This document shows positions 26,435 to 34,590 of a stretch of 64,000 bases of DNA, piece after piece. Position numbers and translations under genes: made by a program. Source of the stretch: Solirubrobacterales bacterium 67-14. Lineage in GTDB: Bacteria > Actinomycetota > Thermoleophilia > Solirubrobacterales > 70-9. The notes beneath the pieces were generated by a model. That model saw only the letters and a program-made list of their open reading frames with translations. It was not told the origin of the DNA and did not search any database. The stretch is from the NCBI GenBank assembly GCA_001897355.1, contig MKST01000002.1, positions 98,843-162,842 on the forward strand, in the 5' to 3' direction. Numbering within the stretch: the first letter of the stretch is position 1; each line of letters starts with the position of its first letter.

Positions 26435-26570
26435 CCGAATCCCGACTCACTCAGTGACCGGGATCGGGGGAACCAAGTATCTGGGGCGAACCCACTGATT
26501 CAGGTGGGAGCGCGGCTCCTTAAAGCGCCAGCCCGACAGCTAACCCCGTAGGCCGACCAAGGAGATTCGG
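26435..26570 (+). promoter_or_regulatory. Cyclic di-AMP riboswitch (ydaO/yuaA class)
   Basis: Conserved blocks of this class occur in order: GGGATCGGGGGAACC, GGGGCGAACCC, GGTGGGAGCGCGGCTCC, AGCCCGACAGCTAACCCCGTAGGC and CCAAGGAGA. P1 is closed by CCGAATC (26435-26441) and GATTCGG (26564-26570). In Actinobacteria these riboswitches commonly control NlpC/P60 and resuscitation-factor wall hydrolases and switch the gene off when c-di-AMP is high. Here the next gene is an NlpC/P60 protein. The gene's AAGGAG ribosome site directly adjoins and overlaps the 3' strand of P1, so ligand binding could act on translation directly. Confidence 0.92.
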
Positions 26571-26571
26571 T

Positions 26572-27171
26572 ATCAACCCGTCGCGCACAATCCAGTCGTT
26601 CCGTACATTTACGGCCCTCAGGGCTTTGGCAGGCGTCGCCGCGCTGGCCACACTGGCCTTCATCGCACTTTCGACCTTCGCCGCCCCGGCCCAGGCCGGC
26701 TGCAAGGACGCGTCGAGCGGTGGCCTCACCCTCGCCCCAACCGCGTGCAAGCCGATCAAGAAGGCTCGCCTGATCAACGGCAAGGCCTTTGCCCCGGACA
26801 CCGCCCCGGCCGCCATCAAGCGAGTAATCGCCGCCGCCAACAAGATCCGCTTCAAGCCGTACATCTACGGTGGCGGCCACAAGCTGAGCCGCAAGCTCGA
26901 CCGCGGCTATGACTGCTCGGGCTCGGTCTCCTACGCGCTCCGCGCCGGTGGCTTCATCAGCTATCCGATGCCGTCCGGCAGCTTCGTCCGCTGGAAGCAG
27001 CCCGGTGCCGGCAAGTGGATCACCACCTACGCCAACGGTGGCCACATGTACATGGTCGTGGCCGGCCTCTCCTTCGATACGTCGAACATGAGCTCGACCG
27101 GCGGCAACCGCTGGAGCACGACCATCCGCTCTTCCCGGGGTTTCAGCGTCAGGCATCCCGGCAACTTCTAA
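26572..27171 (+). CDS. Secreted NlpC/P60-family cell-wall hydrolase
   Basis: 199 residues if read from 26572. The family core is YGGGH, YDCSGSVSYALRAGG (nucleophile Cys115) and GGHMYMVVAG (His158), as in NlpC/P60 endopeptidases that cut peptidoglycan stem peptides. A signal peptide with two arginines, a long Ala/Leu core and APAQA-G is complete only when read from the ATC codon at 26572. That codon is 7 nt after AAGGAG. No ATG, GTG or TTG occurs in frame between the ribosome site and a TTG at 26626, which has no good site and gives a signal peptide without positive charge. AUC initiation is therefore proposed. Control by c-di-AMP is inferred from the riboswitch in the leader. Confidence 0.82.
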   Translation: MNPSRTIQSFRTFTALRALAGVAALATLAFIALSTFAAPAQAGCKDASSGGLTLAPTACKPIKKARLINGKAFAPDTAPAAIKRVIAAANKIRFKPYIYGGGHKLSRKLDRGYDCSGSVSYALRAGGFISYPMPSGSFVRWKQPGAGKWITTYANGGHMYMVVAGLSFDTSNMSSTGGNRWSTTIRSSRGFSVRHPGNF

Positions 27172-27194
27172 GCTGCCGACACAGCAGGTTCACG

Positions 27195-27227
27195 AAACGC
27201 CCCGCAAGTCCGGGGCGTTTCTTTTTG
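27195..27227 (+). terminator. Terminator of the NlpC/P60 gene
   Basis: Perfect 10-bp stem AAACGCCCCG / CGGGGCGTTT, loop CAAGTC, then CTTTTTG; a textbook intrinsic terminator. Confidence 0.92.
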
Positions 27228-27240
27228 CAGCGACCCGGGC

Positions 27241-27269
27241 TTGACCTCCTTGGGGTCTCGCGCTACTAT
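27241..27269 (+). promoter_or_regulatory. Promoter of the MFS-TetR operon
   Basis: TTGACC (27241-27246), 17-bp spacer, TACTAT (27264-27269). Transcription would begin near 27276, only about 5 nt before the ATG at 27281, so the message is essentially leaderless. Confidence 0.7.
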
Positions 27270-27287
27270 GTCATCAGTTGATGACAT
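27268..27287. promoter_or_regulatory. Palindromic operator over the -10, start site and start codon
   Basis: ATGTCATCA-GT-TGATGACAT is a perfect 9+2+9 inverted repeat that overlaps the -10 box, the expected transcription start and the ATG of the exporter. The likely ligand is the TetR-family protein encoded at 28796 in the same operon, which would give negative autoregulation. Confidence 0.75.
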
Positions 27288-28786
27288 CGCCCGCTGACAA
27301 ACCGATCTCTCCTCGCCCCGGCATCCTGATCGCCGCTTTGATGTTCGCCGGTCTGACCGTGTCGGTCTCCTCGACCCTGGGCACGCCGCTGATCCCGACC
27401 ATCGCCGATGACTTCCACGTCTCTCTCGCCACCGCGCAGTGGATGCTGACCGTGACCCTGCTGGTCGGGGTAGTCGCCACTCCGGTACTGGGCCGGCTCG
27501 GCGACGGCCCGCGCCGCAGCCAGGTGCTGGTCAGCACGCTCACCGCGGTCGCGATCGGCGCCGTGATCGCCGCCACCTCCCACTCGATGCCCCAGCTCCT
27601 GCTCGGCCGCAGCCTGATGGGCATCGGCTACGCGACCGTCCCGCTCGCCATCGCCTTGGCCCGGGAGCACCTCGAAGGCCCGCTCCAGGCCTCAGCGATC
27701 GCCGCGCTTTCGATCACGGTCGCAGTCGGCGCCGGACTGGGCTTCCCGATCACCGGCCTGATCGCCCAGGACCTCGGCTTCCAGGCGGCCTTCTGGTTCG
27801 GGGCCGTCTTCGCCGCCCTGGCCCTGCTCACCGTGGTGCTGGTCCTGCCCCGGAACTCGGCCCAAGGGCATCGCGTACGCATGGACGTCCCTGGCGCGGT
27901 CCTGCTCGGCGCCGGGCTGGCGGCACTGCTGCTGGCCCTGAGCGAGGGCAACCATCTCGGCTGGGATTCACCGCTGATCCTGGCGCTCTTCGCCCTCGCG
28001 GTGGTCTGCCTGGCCGCCTGGCTGCTGGTCGAGTTGAGGGCCGACGAACCGCTGGTCGACCTCCACTCGATGACCGACCCTTCGGTGCTTGGCGCGAACG
28101 TTGCCGCCCTCCTGCTCGGGATCGGCCTCTACCTGGGCATGTCGCTGATCAACATCCTCGCTCAGACCCCGACCGATTCCGGCTACGGCTTCGGGGCCAG
28201 CCTGGTCACCGCCGGGCTGTTGCTGCTGCCGCTCTCGGCCGGCAGCCTCGTCTCCCAGCCGATCGCCCGCCGCATGGTCGACCGGATCGGGGTCGAACGG
28301 ACCCTGCCGATCGGCGCCCTCCTGGTCGCCGGCACGCTGCTGGCCCTGGCGGTCGGCCACAGCCAGCTCTGGGAGATCGCCGCCACGACCTGCCTGCTCG
28401 GTATCGGTATCGGCATCACCTTCGCCACCATGCCGGCCCTGATCGTCAGCGCGGTGCCGCCGGAGCGGACCGGCAGCGCGATCGGGCTCAACCAGGTCTT
28501 GCGCACCACGGGCGGATCGGTCGGCAGTGCCTTCGCGGCGATGATCATCGCCGCCCACACGACCTCGGCCTCCCCCTTCCCCCAAGCAAGCGGCTTCACC
28601 GAGGCGTTTGCCTTCGGCGTCGCCATCTGCCTGGTGGCCGCCGCGGTCTCTTTCTTCCTGATGCGGCGCGGCCGCGAGCGGCGCGTCGTCGAACCCGACG
28701 AACTCGACCTGCTGATGGAGGAGGGCTCGGCCGGCGGTGGCGTCGGGCCGGCAGTGTTTGATGGTGAGGAAGTCGTCTCGACCTGA
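27281..28786 (+). CDS. MFS drug/proton antiporter, 14-TM (DHA2) type
   Basis: 501 residues with about 14 hydrophobic segments. The conserved motif-A region is LGRLGDGPRRSQVLV between TM2 and TM3, and VGAGLGFPITGLIAQDLGFQAAFW is the motif C antiporter signature. The family exports drugs or amphiphilic toxins in exchange for protons; the substrate is unknown. The ATG at 27281 lies within the operator, and a TTG directly upstream is ignored. The regulator gene begins 9 nt after its stop, and an aldo-keto reductase and acyl-CoA dehydrogenase follow in the same operon, so the inducer may be a compound also handled by those enzymes. Confidence 0.88.
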   Translation: MTSPADKPISPRPGILIAALMFAGLTVSVSSTLGTPLIPTIADDFHVSLATAQWMLTVTLLVGVVATPVLGRLGDGPRRSQVLVSTLTAVAIGAVIAATSHSMPQLLLGRSLMGIGYATVPLAIALAREHLEGPLQASAIAALSITVAVGAGLGFPITGLIAQDLGFQAAFWFGAVFAALALLTVVLVLPRNSAQGHRVRMDVPGAVLLGAGLAALLLALSEGNHLGWDSPLILALFALAVVCLAAWLLVELRADEPLVDLHSMTDPSVLGANVAALLLGIGLYLGMSLINILAQTPTDSGYGFGASLVTAGLLLLPLSAGSLVSQPIARRMVDRIGVERTLPIGALLVAGTLLALAVGHSQLWEIAATTCLLGIGIGITFATMPALIVSAVPPERTGSAIGLNQVLRTTGGSVGSAFAAMIIAAHTTSASPFPQASGFTEAFAFGVAICLVAAAVSFFLMRRGRERRVVEPDELDLLMEEGSAGGGVGPAVFDGEEVVST

Positions 28787-28795
28787 CCCGATCCC

Positions 28796-29377
28796 GTGAA
28801 GCCCACCGCCTCCGAAGCCCCGCGAAAGCCCCGCGACTCCATCGCCACCCGCAAGGCTCTGGTCGAGGCTGCCCGCGCGCTCTTCGACGAGAAGGGCTTC
28901 AGCGGGGCCACGGTACGGGCGATCGGTGAACGGGCTGGGGCAGACCCTGCCCTGATCGCCCGCTATTTCGGCAACAAGGAAGGGCTCTACATCGCCACCC
29001 TGGCCGACGAATCCGACGAGGCCGGGGCCCGATACGCCGGCCTCGACCCGGACCAGGTGGTCAGCCGGCTCTTCGAACGCTGGGACGAGCGGGGCCGCAC
29101 CCCGGTCGCCCGGGCCATGGCCTCGGCCGAGCCCGACGACCAGGTGCTCGAACAGATCCACAGCCTGGTCGGGTTCCGCCTGCGCGAGCCACTGGCCGAG
29201 GGGCTGGCCGAGGCGGGGACAGCCGAGGCGGCCGAACTGAAGAGCGAGATCCTGATCGGCGCGATCCTCGGGATCTGCCTGACCCGTGCCAACGGCGCCC
29301 TGCCCGTGCTCGCCGAAGCCGACCGCGAGCAGGTGGCGGAACTGATCCGGAAGATCGCCGGTTCTATGATCGGTTGA
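28796..29377 (+). CDS. TetR-family transcriptional regulator
   Basis: 193 residues, GTG start 9 nt after the MFS stop. The N-terminal helix-turn-helix domain (about 15-62) reads [20 protein letters not shown]...[23 protein letters not shown], typical TetR. The C-terminal ligand domain is helical, with [14 protein letters not shown] similar to TetR_C domains of multidrug regulators. It most likely represses its own operon through the 20-bp palindrome at 27268-27287; this is inferred from position and symmetry. Its TGA overlaps the ATG of the next gene by one base. Confidence 0.9.
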   Translation: MKPTASEAPRKPRDSIATRKALVEAARALFDEKGFSGATVRAIGERAGADPALIARYFGNKEGLYIATLADESDEAGARYAGLDPDQVVSRLFERWDERGRTPVARAMASAEPDDQVLEQIHSLVGFRLREPLAEGLAEAGTAEAAELKSEILIGAILGICLTRANGALPVLAEADREQVAELIRKIAGSMIG

Positions 29378-30348
29378 TGGAGAAACGCAAGCTGGGCAGC
29401 GAAGGGCTCGAGGTTTCAAAGGTCGGGCTGGGCTGCATGGGTATGTCCGAGTTCTACGGTGACGGCGACGAGGCGGAGTCGATCGCGACCATCCACCGCG
29501 CCCTCGAGATCGGGGTGAACTTCCTCGACACGGCCGACATGTACGGCCACGGGGCCAACGAGGGGCTTGTCGGGCGGGCGATCGCCGACCGGCGCGACCA
29601 GGTGGTCCTGGCGACCAAGTTCGGCATCGTCCGCGGCGACGACCCCCGCGACCGGGGCGTCAATGGCCGGCCCGAGTACGTGCGCGAGTCGATCGACGGC
29701 TCGCTGAAGCGCCTTGGCGTCGATCACGTCGACCTCTACTACCAGCATCGGGTCGACCAGAACGTGCCGATCGAGGAGACGGTCGGGGCGATGGCCGAAC
29801 TGGTCGAGGCCGGCAAGGTTCGTTACCTCGGCCTCTCCGAGGCCTCGGCCGAGAACATCCGCAAGGCCAACTCGGTCCACCCGATCTCGGCCCTGCAGAC
29901 CGAGTTCTCGCTCTTCGAGCGCGGGGCGCTGGACAAGGTGATCCCGACCCTCGGGGAGCTCGGGATCGGTTTCGTCCCCTACTCGCCGCTCGGCCGCGGC
30001 TTCCTGACCGGGCGCTTCCGCTCCGGCGCCGACTTCGGTTCCGGCGACTTCCGCGAGCATGACCCCCGCCTCGGCGAGGAGAACATGGCGGCCAACCTGG
30101 CGATCGTCGAAGCGATCGAGGAGGTGGCCGCGAAGCACGACGTGACCAGCGCCCAGATGGCGATTGCCTGGGTGCTCGCCCAGGGCGACGATTTCGTGCC
30201 GATCCCCGGCACGAAGAAGGTCTCGCGCCTCGAGGAGAACGCAGCGGCAGCCGAGATTCAGCTCACCGAGGAGGAACTGGCGACGCTCGACGCCCTGCCT
30301 CGTCCGCAGGGCGACCGCTATGCCAACATGAGCACGATCGATGAGTGA
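29377..30348 (+). CDS. Aldo/keto reductase
   Basis: 323 residues, ATG overlapping the TetR stop (TGATG), so translation is coupled. The catalytic tetrad is visible: Asp and Tyr in FLDTADMYG, Lys in VVLATKFG, His in LYYQHRVD. The NADPH-binding C-terminus contains [13 protein letters not shown]. The sequence resembles the AKR13/YakC-type group ([24 protein letters not shown]). It reduces aldehydes or ketones, and the natural substrate is unknown. Clustering with an exporter and an acyl-CoA dehydrogenase suggests detoxification or breakdown of a carbonyl compound sensed by the TetR protein. Confidence 0.9.
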   Translation: MEKRKLGSEGLEVSKVGLGCMGMSEFYGDGDEAESIATIHRALEIGVNFLDTADMYGHGANEGLVGRAIADRRDQVVLATKFGIVRGDDPRDRGVNGRPEYVRESIDGSLKRLGVDHVDLYYQHRVDQNVPIEETVGAMAELVEAGKVRYLGLSEASAENIRKANSVHPISALQTEFSLFERGALDKVIPTLGELGIGFVPYSPLGRGFLTGRFRSGADFGSGDFREHDPRLGEENMAANLAIVEAIEEVAAKHDVTSAQMAIAWVLAQGDDFVPIPGTKKVSRLEENAAAAEIQLTEEELATLDALPRPQGDRYANMSTIDE

Positions 30349-31522
30349 AGGGCGTGAAGCCGGGTCGCTGCCCGGCCTTCCGCCGCCTTTCGATCGTGAG
30401 CACGAGGAGCTGCGCGAGTCGGTCCGCCGTTTCGTCGAAAACGAGATCGCGCCGCACGTCGACGAATGGGAGGACGCCCGGTTCTTCCCGCGGGAGCTGT
30501 TCGACCGCTGCGGCGAGCTCGGCTTCCTCGGCCTGAAGTTCCCCGAGGCCTATGGCGGTCAGGGCGGCACTTACCTGCACGACGCGATCTGGGTCGAGGA
30601 GCTTTCCCGGCGTGGCGCTTCGGGCGGGGTCGCGGCCGGCCTCAATGCCCACGCCTCGATCGCCATGCCGCCGATCTTCAAGTTCGGGGACGAGTGGCAG
30701 CGCCAGCGTTGGCTCGCCCCTGGGATCAAGGGCGAGAAGATCGGCGCTCTGGGCATCACCGAACCCGGGGCCGGCTCCGACGTCGCCTCGATCCGCACCT
30801 TCGCCCGAAAGGTCGACGGCGGCTATGTGGTCAACGGCTCGAAGACCTTCATCACCAACGGGGTCCGGGCCGACTTCCTCGTCTGCGCGGTAAAGACCAC
30901 CGAAGAGGGTGGCCACGACGGCACCTCCTTCCTCGTGATCGAGACCGACTCGCCGGGCTACGAAGTCGTCTCCAAGCTGGAAAAGCTGGGCTGGCATGCC
31001 TCCGACACCGGCGAGATCTCCTTCACCGACGTCGAGGTGCCGGAAGAGAACCTGCTCGGCGAGGAGAATGAAGGATTCCGCCTGATCATGGCCAACTTCG
31101 CCTGGGAGCGGCTGCTGATGGCGATCGGCGCGGTCGGGGCGATGGACGGGCTGATCGAAGCTTCGATCTCCTACGCGAACGAGCGCCAGGCCTTCGGCCG
31201 CTCGATCGGTAATTTCCAGGCGATCCGACACAAGATCGCCGAGATGGCGACCACGGCCGCCGCCGCGAAGACCCTCACCTACGACACGCTGCGACGCTTC
31301 AGCGAGGGCGAGCAGGTGATCCGCGAGGTCTCGATGGCCAAGCTGATGACCCAGCGGGCACTTTGCGAGGTGGCCGACGAGGCACTGCAGATCCACGGTG
31401 GTTACGGCTACATGAAGGAGTACGGGATCGAGCGCGCGCTGCGGGACGCCCGGCTGGGGCCGATCGGCGGCGGCACCGACGAGATCATGAAGGACATCAT
31501 CGGCAAGACATTCGGGCTCTGA
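30341..31522 (+). CDS. Acyl-CoA dehydrogenase, long-chain (LCAD) type
   Basis: 393 residues, overlapping the aldo/keto reductase end by 8 nt. FAD and substrate motifs: [84 protein letters not shown]. At the position of the usual catalytic Glu before GT (MCAD-type) there is Gly. The LCAD/isovaleryl-type alternative base is present as Glu256 in FAWERLLMA, so it should be active. It introduces the alpha-beta double bond in an acyl-CoA using an ETF acceptor. Chain length is not certain from sequence. Confidence 0.9.
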   Translation: MSEGREAGSLPGLPPPFDREHEELRESVRRFVENEIAPHVDEWEDARFFPRELFDRCGELGFLGLKFPEAYGGQGGTYLHDAIWVEELSRRGASGGVAAGLNAHASIAMPPIFKFGDEWQRQRWLAPGIKGEKIGALGITEPGAGSDVASIRTFARKVDGGYVVNGSKTFITNGVRADFLVCAVKTTEEGGHDGTSFLVIETDSPGYEVVSKLEKLGWHASDTGEISFTDVEVPEENLLGEENEGFRLIMANFAWERLLMAIGAVGAMDGLIEASISYANERQAFGRSIGNFQAIRHKIAEMATTAAAAKTLTYDTLRRFSEGEQVIREVSMAKLMTQRALCEVADEALQIHGGYGYMKEYGIERALRDARLGPIGGGTDEIMKDIIGKTFGL

Positions 31523-31535
31523 TTGAGCTTGCGAC

Positions 31536-31564
31536 TTGGAATGCCGACCACTCCAAGGTATCGT
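31536..31564 (+). promoter_or_regulatory. Probable promoter of the S1 protease gene
   Basis: TTGGAA (31536-31541), 17-bp spacer, TATCGT (31559-31564), about 40 bp before the ATG with its AAGGGGG ribosome site. Confidence 0.45.
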
Positions 31565-31603
31565 CTGTTCCAGGCACACGATAAGTCAACCAAGGGGGAC
31601 CCT

Positions 31604-32899
31604 ATGACCTGCTCCACCGTTCGCCGGGCCGCGGCCACACTGCCGCTTGCCCTGGTTCTGCTCTTCGCCGCGATTCTGTTTCCAGCGCGAGGAGAAGCCT
31701 CGGCGAGCGAGCCGGTCATCTTCGGCTCGAAGCAGCCGTACTCGACCCAGTCCGCCCCGGCAAACATCACCCTGCCGGCGACTGCGAAGCACTACATCGT
31801 CGGCGGCAGCGAAAGTAATTTCGAGAAGCATCCGTGGTTGGTGCAGATCACCCTCAACGGCCAGGCCTTCTGCGGCGGTGCCCTCGTCCATCCGATGCTG
31901 GTGCTGACCGCAGCCCACTGCCTCTGGAGCGCGGAGAACAACAACTGGTGGGGAGCCCTGGGAACGATGCAGGCGTTCACTGGCCGCACCCAGTCAGGGA
32001 CGGGTGGCGAGGAACTCAACATCGCCGGCTGGGGAGCCGCCGAGAACTACCAGCCGTTGGACGGAGGCGGCACGGGCGAGAACGACTACGGGCTGATCGC
32101 CCTGTCGTCACCATCGTCGCGAACCGTGCTGAAACTGGCCGGACCGGACGAGAGTTCGGTCTGGAAGCCGGGACGCACGGGACTGGTCGCGGGCTTCGGG
32201 GATATCTCGCAGGGGGGCGCCGCCAGCCCCGTGCTGAAAGAACTCAGCACTCCGCTGCTCGCCGATTCGGTCTGTAGCGCGGCCAACTCTTACGGAACCG
32301 CTTTCCGGGCCGGCAACATGCTCTGTTCAGGCATCGTCCAGGGCGGGTCAGGAACTTGTCAGGGCGACAGCGGCGGACCGCTGAGCGTGCCGATCGACGG
32401 GGGCGGTCGCCGCATCGTCGGCGTGGTCAGCTGGGGAGATGGCTGCGCCAAGCCGAACAAGCCGACCATCTACACCCGGGTCGCCGAACCTGCGGTCAGC
32501 ACACAGATAAATGCGTTGGCTCAACAGGCCGGCACGGCGCTCAATTTCCCTGGCACCTACGCGGACACGAACCTGATTGGTTCCGGCGCCAAGCCCGCCG
32601 GCTGCAGCGCCGCGCAGGCCGCCGCGGTTCAGGCCCAGTCCGCCGTGGCTGCCGCCAACGGCAAGCTGGCGAAGGCGAAGAAGGCCGCGACCAAGGCCAA
32701 GAACGCCGCCAAGAAGGCGAAGAAGGCCGCGGGCAAGGCCGCCGGGAAGAAGAAGGCCAAGGCGAAGAAGAAGCTGAAGCAGGCCAACAAGAAACTCAAG
32801 CAGGCCCAGAAGAAGGTCAAGAGCTTGAAGTCGACCGTGGCCGCCGCCAAGACCAGCGTTGCGACGAAGACGGCGCAAGCTACGGCCGCCTGCAGCTGA
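31604..32899 (+). CDS. Secreted trypsin-fold (S1) serine protease with Lys/Ala-rich tail
   Basis: 431 residues. The ATG at 31604 follows AAGGGGG and starts a signal peptide (TVRRAAATLPLALVLLFAA). The mature enzyme would begin near IVGGSESNFEKHPW, suggesting zymogen-type activation. The catalytic triad is His105 (TAAHC), Asp161 (NDYGLI) and Ser256 (GDSGGP). The residue equivalent to Asp189 of trypsin is Gly (GTCQGDSGG), so trypsin-like cutting after Lys/Arg is unlikely and elastase- or chymotrypsin-like specificity is more probable. The C-terminal roughly 100 residues are a histone-like, heptad-rich Lys/Ala coiled coil (KAKKAATKAKNAAKKAKK...) that may bind anionic wall polymers or nucleic acid. 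That last role is speculation. Confidence 0.88.
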   Translation: MTCSTVRRAAATLPLALVLLFAAILFPARGEASASEPVIFGSKQPYSTQSAPANITLPATAKHYIVGGSESNFEKHPWLVQITLNGQAFCGGALVHPMLVLTAAHCLWSAENNNWWGALGTMQAFTGRTQSGTGGEELNIAGWGAAENYQPLDGGGTGENDYGLIALSSPSSRTVLKLAGPDESSVWKPGRTGLVAGFGDISQGGAASPVLKELSTPLLADSVCSAANSYGTAFRAGNMLCSGIVQGGSGTCQGDSGGPLSVPIDGGGRRIVGVVSWGDGCAKPNKPTIYTRVAEPAVSTQINALAQQAGTALNFPGTYADTNLIGSGAKPAGCSAAQAAAVQAQSAVAAANGKLAKAKKAATKAKNAAKKAKKAAGKAAGKKKAKAKKKLKQANKKLKQAQKKVKSLKSTVAAAKTSVATKTAQATAACS

Positions 32900-32910
32900 T
32901 TCGAAGGATA

Positions 32911-32941
32911 CCGGCCGGCGCGGGGACTCTCGCCCGGCCGG
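32911..32941 (+). terminator. GC-rich hairpin after the protease gene
   Basis: CCGGCCGG occurs at both 32911-32918 and 32934-32941 and pairs perfectly. It lies between the protease stop and the next GTG start. There is no T-tract, so it may only attenuate read-through. Confidence 0.4.
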
Positions 32942-32959
32942 CATGACCACCATCAGACC

Positions 32960-34489
32960 GTGACTTCGTCCCCAGCCTCGGCAAGCTTCCGCGAAACCGC
33001 CTTGGAGACGGCACTCGTCGCCGGAGTGGCATTCGCCTCGGCCGTCTTGCTCGCACCATCGGCATCGGCCACGCCAATCGACCCTACGGGAGCGTCGCCT
33101 TCATTGCCCGATTTCTCCGGCAAGGCGTTCAAGGCGACGCCGATCAAGGGAGCCACGAAGGCGCCCCGGAACCCCTTCATGGCGCAAAACCAGAAGAGCA
33201 ATATCCACAACGACACCTGGATGACCGGCACCTACAGCTGGCCTGGCCCGCTCGGCCGCAACCTCCTCGCCAGCTCCGGCAAGGCCGACAACGGCATCTG
33301 CTCCACCATCGCCTTCGACCGGCGCGGGCGGATCGTCACGGTCTGCGTGTCCACCATCGCCCCGCCCCAGGCCCGTATCGTCGACGCGGACACCCTCGAG
33401 GTGTTGGCCACCCACGAGCTCCCTGACACGCCCAAGGTCGATGACACCCCGAACTACCAGAACTTCTCGGCCGGCGGCTATTTCTACCTCGACAACCAGG
33501 ACCGGCTGGTCATCCCGACCCGCACCAACCACATCTTCGTGCTCGGCGAGACCGCCGACGGCACCGGCTTCCGACTGGTCCGGGACTACGACCTGACCTC
33601 GGCCGTCAAGCCGGACAGCGAGCGCATGAATTCCGCCCTGCCCGATTTCCGGGGTCGGATCTGGTTCGTGGTCAAGCAGTCCGGCAAGGTCGGCGCGGTC
33701 GACCGCAAGTCCGGCAAGATCCGTTACATCCGGCTGGGCGAGACGATCCAGAACTCGTTCACGGTCGACCGCCAGGGGGTGTACGTGGTGACCAACAAGC
33801 GCCTGTACCGGCTCGGGGCGCAGAAGAACGGCAAGCCGAAGGTGGCCTGGAGCGCCAAGTACCGCAACGACGGCGTGCACAAGCCCGGCCAGGTCGACGC
33901 CGGCAGCGGCACCACCCCAGACGTGATGACCGGCGGCTACGTCTCGATCGTCGACAACGCCAACCCGGAGAACATCGTCGTGTATCGCACGGCGAAGAAG
34001 CTCCACGGCAAGAAGCGCAAGGTCTGCGAGGTGCCGGTCTTCAAGAAGAACGCCAGCGCGACGGAGAACTCGCTGATCACGACCGGCCGCTCGATGATCG
34101 TCGAGAACAACTACGGCTACACGGACATCTTCGCCCCCGATGCCGACAAGGTCGTGACGAAGGCCGGCTTCGCCCGGGTCGACATCCGGAAAGACGGCAA
34201 GGGCTGCAAGAAGATCTGGACCAACTGGACCGAGCGTGGCGCTTCGGTGGTGCCGAAGATGTCCTCGAAGACCGGTCTGATCTACACCTACACCCGCCCG
34301 CCCGACCCGAGCGGATCCCAGGGTTACTACTGGACCGCGATCGACTTCAAGACCGGCAAGACCGTCTGGAACAAGTACGCCGGCTCCGGTTTCTTCTACA
34401 ACAACAACTACGCCGGCCTCGGCCTCAGCCAAGACGGAACCGCCTACCTAGGAGTAGTAGGAGGAATCGTCTCCCTCAAGGACGGCTGA
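32960..34489 (+). CDS. Secreted beta-propeller (PQQ-like) protein of unknown function
   Basis: 509 residues from a GTG start; an ATG at 32943 is out of frame and soon stops. A signal peptide with an Ala-rich core ends near ASASA-TP. The rest is built of repeats of the type GSGxVVAVDxxTGK: RIVDADTLEVLATHELP, KVGAVDRKSGKIRYIRLGE, WTAIDFKTGKTVWNKYAGS. These fit a PQQ/WD-like beta-propeller of about seven blades. No PQQ-dehydrogenase catalytic signature was found, so a binding role is more likely. It follows the protease gene by 60 bp. Confidence 0.7.
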   Translation: MTSSPASASFRETALETALVAGVAFASAVLLAPSASATPIDPTGASPSLPDFSGKAFKATPIKGATKAPRNPFMAQNQKSNIHNDTWMTGTYSWPGPLGRNLLASSGKADNGICSTIAFDRRGRIVTVCVSTIAPPQARIVDADTLEVLATHELPDTPKVDDTPNYQNFSAGGYFYLDNQDRLVIPTRTNHIFVLGETADGTGFRLVRDYDLTSAVKPDSERMNSALPDFRGRIWFVVKQSGKVGAVDRKSGKIRYIRLGETIQNSFTVDRQGVYVVTNKRLYRLGAQKNGKPKVAWSAKYRNDGVHKPGQVDAGSGTTPDVMTGGYVSIVDNANPENIVVYRTAKKLHGKKRKVCEVPVFKKNASATENSLITTGRSMIVENNYGYTDIFAPDADKVVTKAGFARVDIRKDGKGCKKIWTNWTERGASVVPKMSSKTGLIYTYTRPPDPSGSQGYYWTAIDFKTGKTVWNKYAGSGFFYNNNYAGLGLSQDGTAYLGVVGGIVSLKDG

Positions 34490-34511
34490 CACCGAAGAAC
34501 CTCGAACTGAG

Positions 34512-34547
34512 CCCCGCCCAACTATCAGTTACTTTGAGTGGGCGGGG
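34512..34547. terminator. Bidirectional terminator between propeller and aldehyde dehydrogenase genes
   Basis: Perfect 9-bp stem CCCCGCCCA / TGGGCGGGG between converging genes, flanked by a weaker outer pairing (TCGAA/TTCGA). Confidence 0.7.
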
Positions 34548-34590
34548 CGGGTTCGACTTGGAGGGCCGGCGAAGACCGGCCCGACTGCGG

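Noticed and set aside
30341..31522. Acyl-CoA dehydrogenase as an inactive homologue because the usual catalytic Glu is Gly
   Set aside because: The long-chain/isovaleryl-type alternative base is present as Glu256 in WERLLMA.
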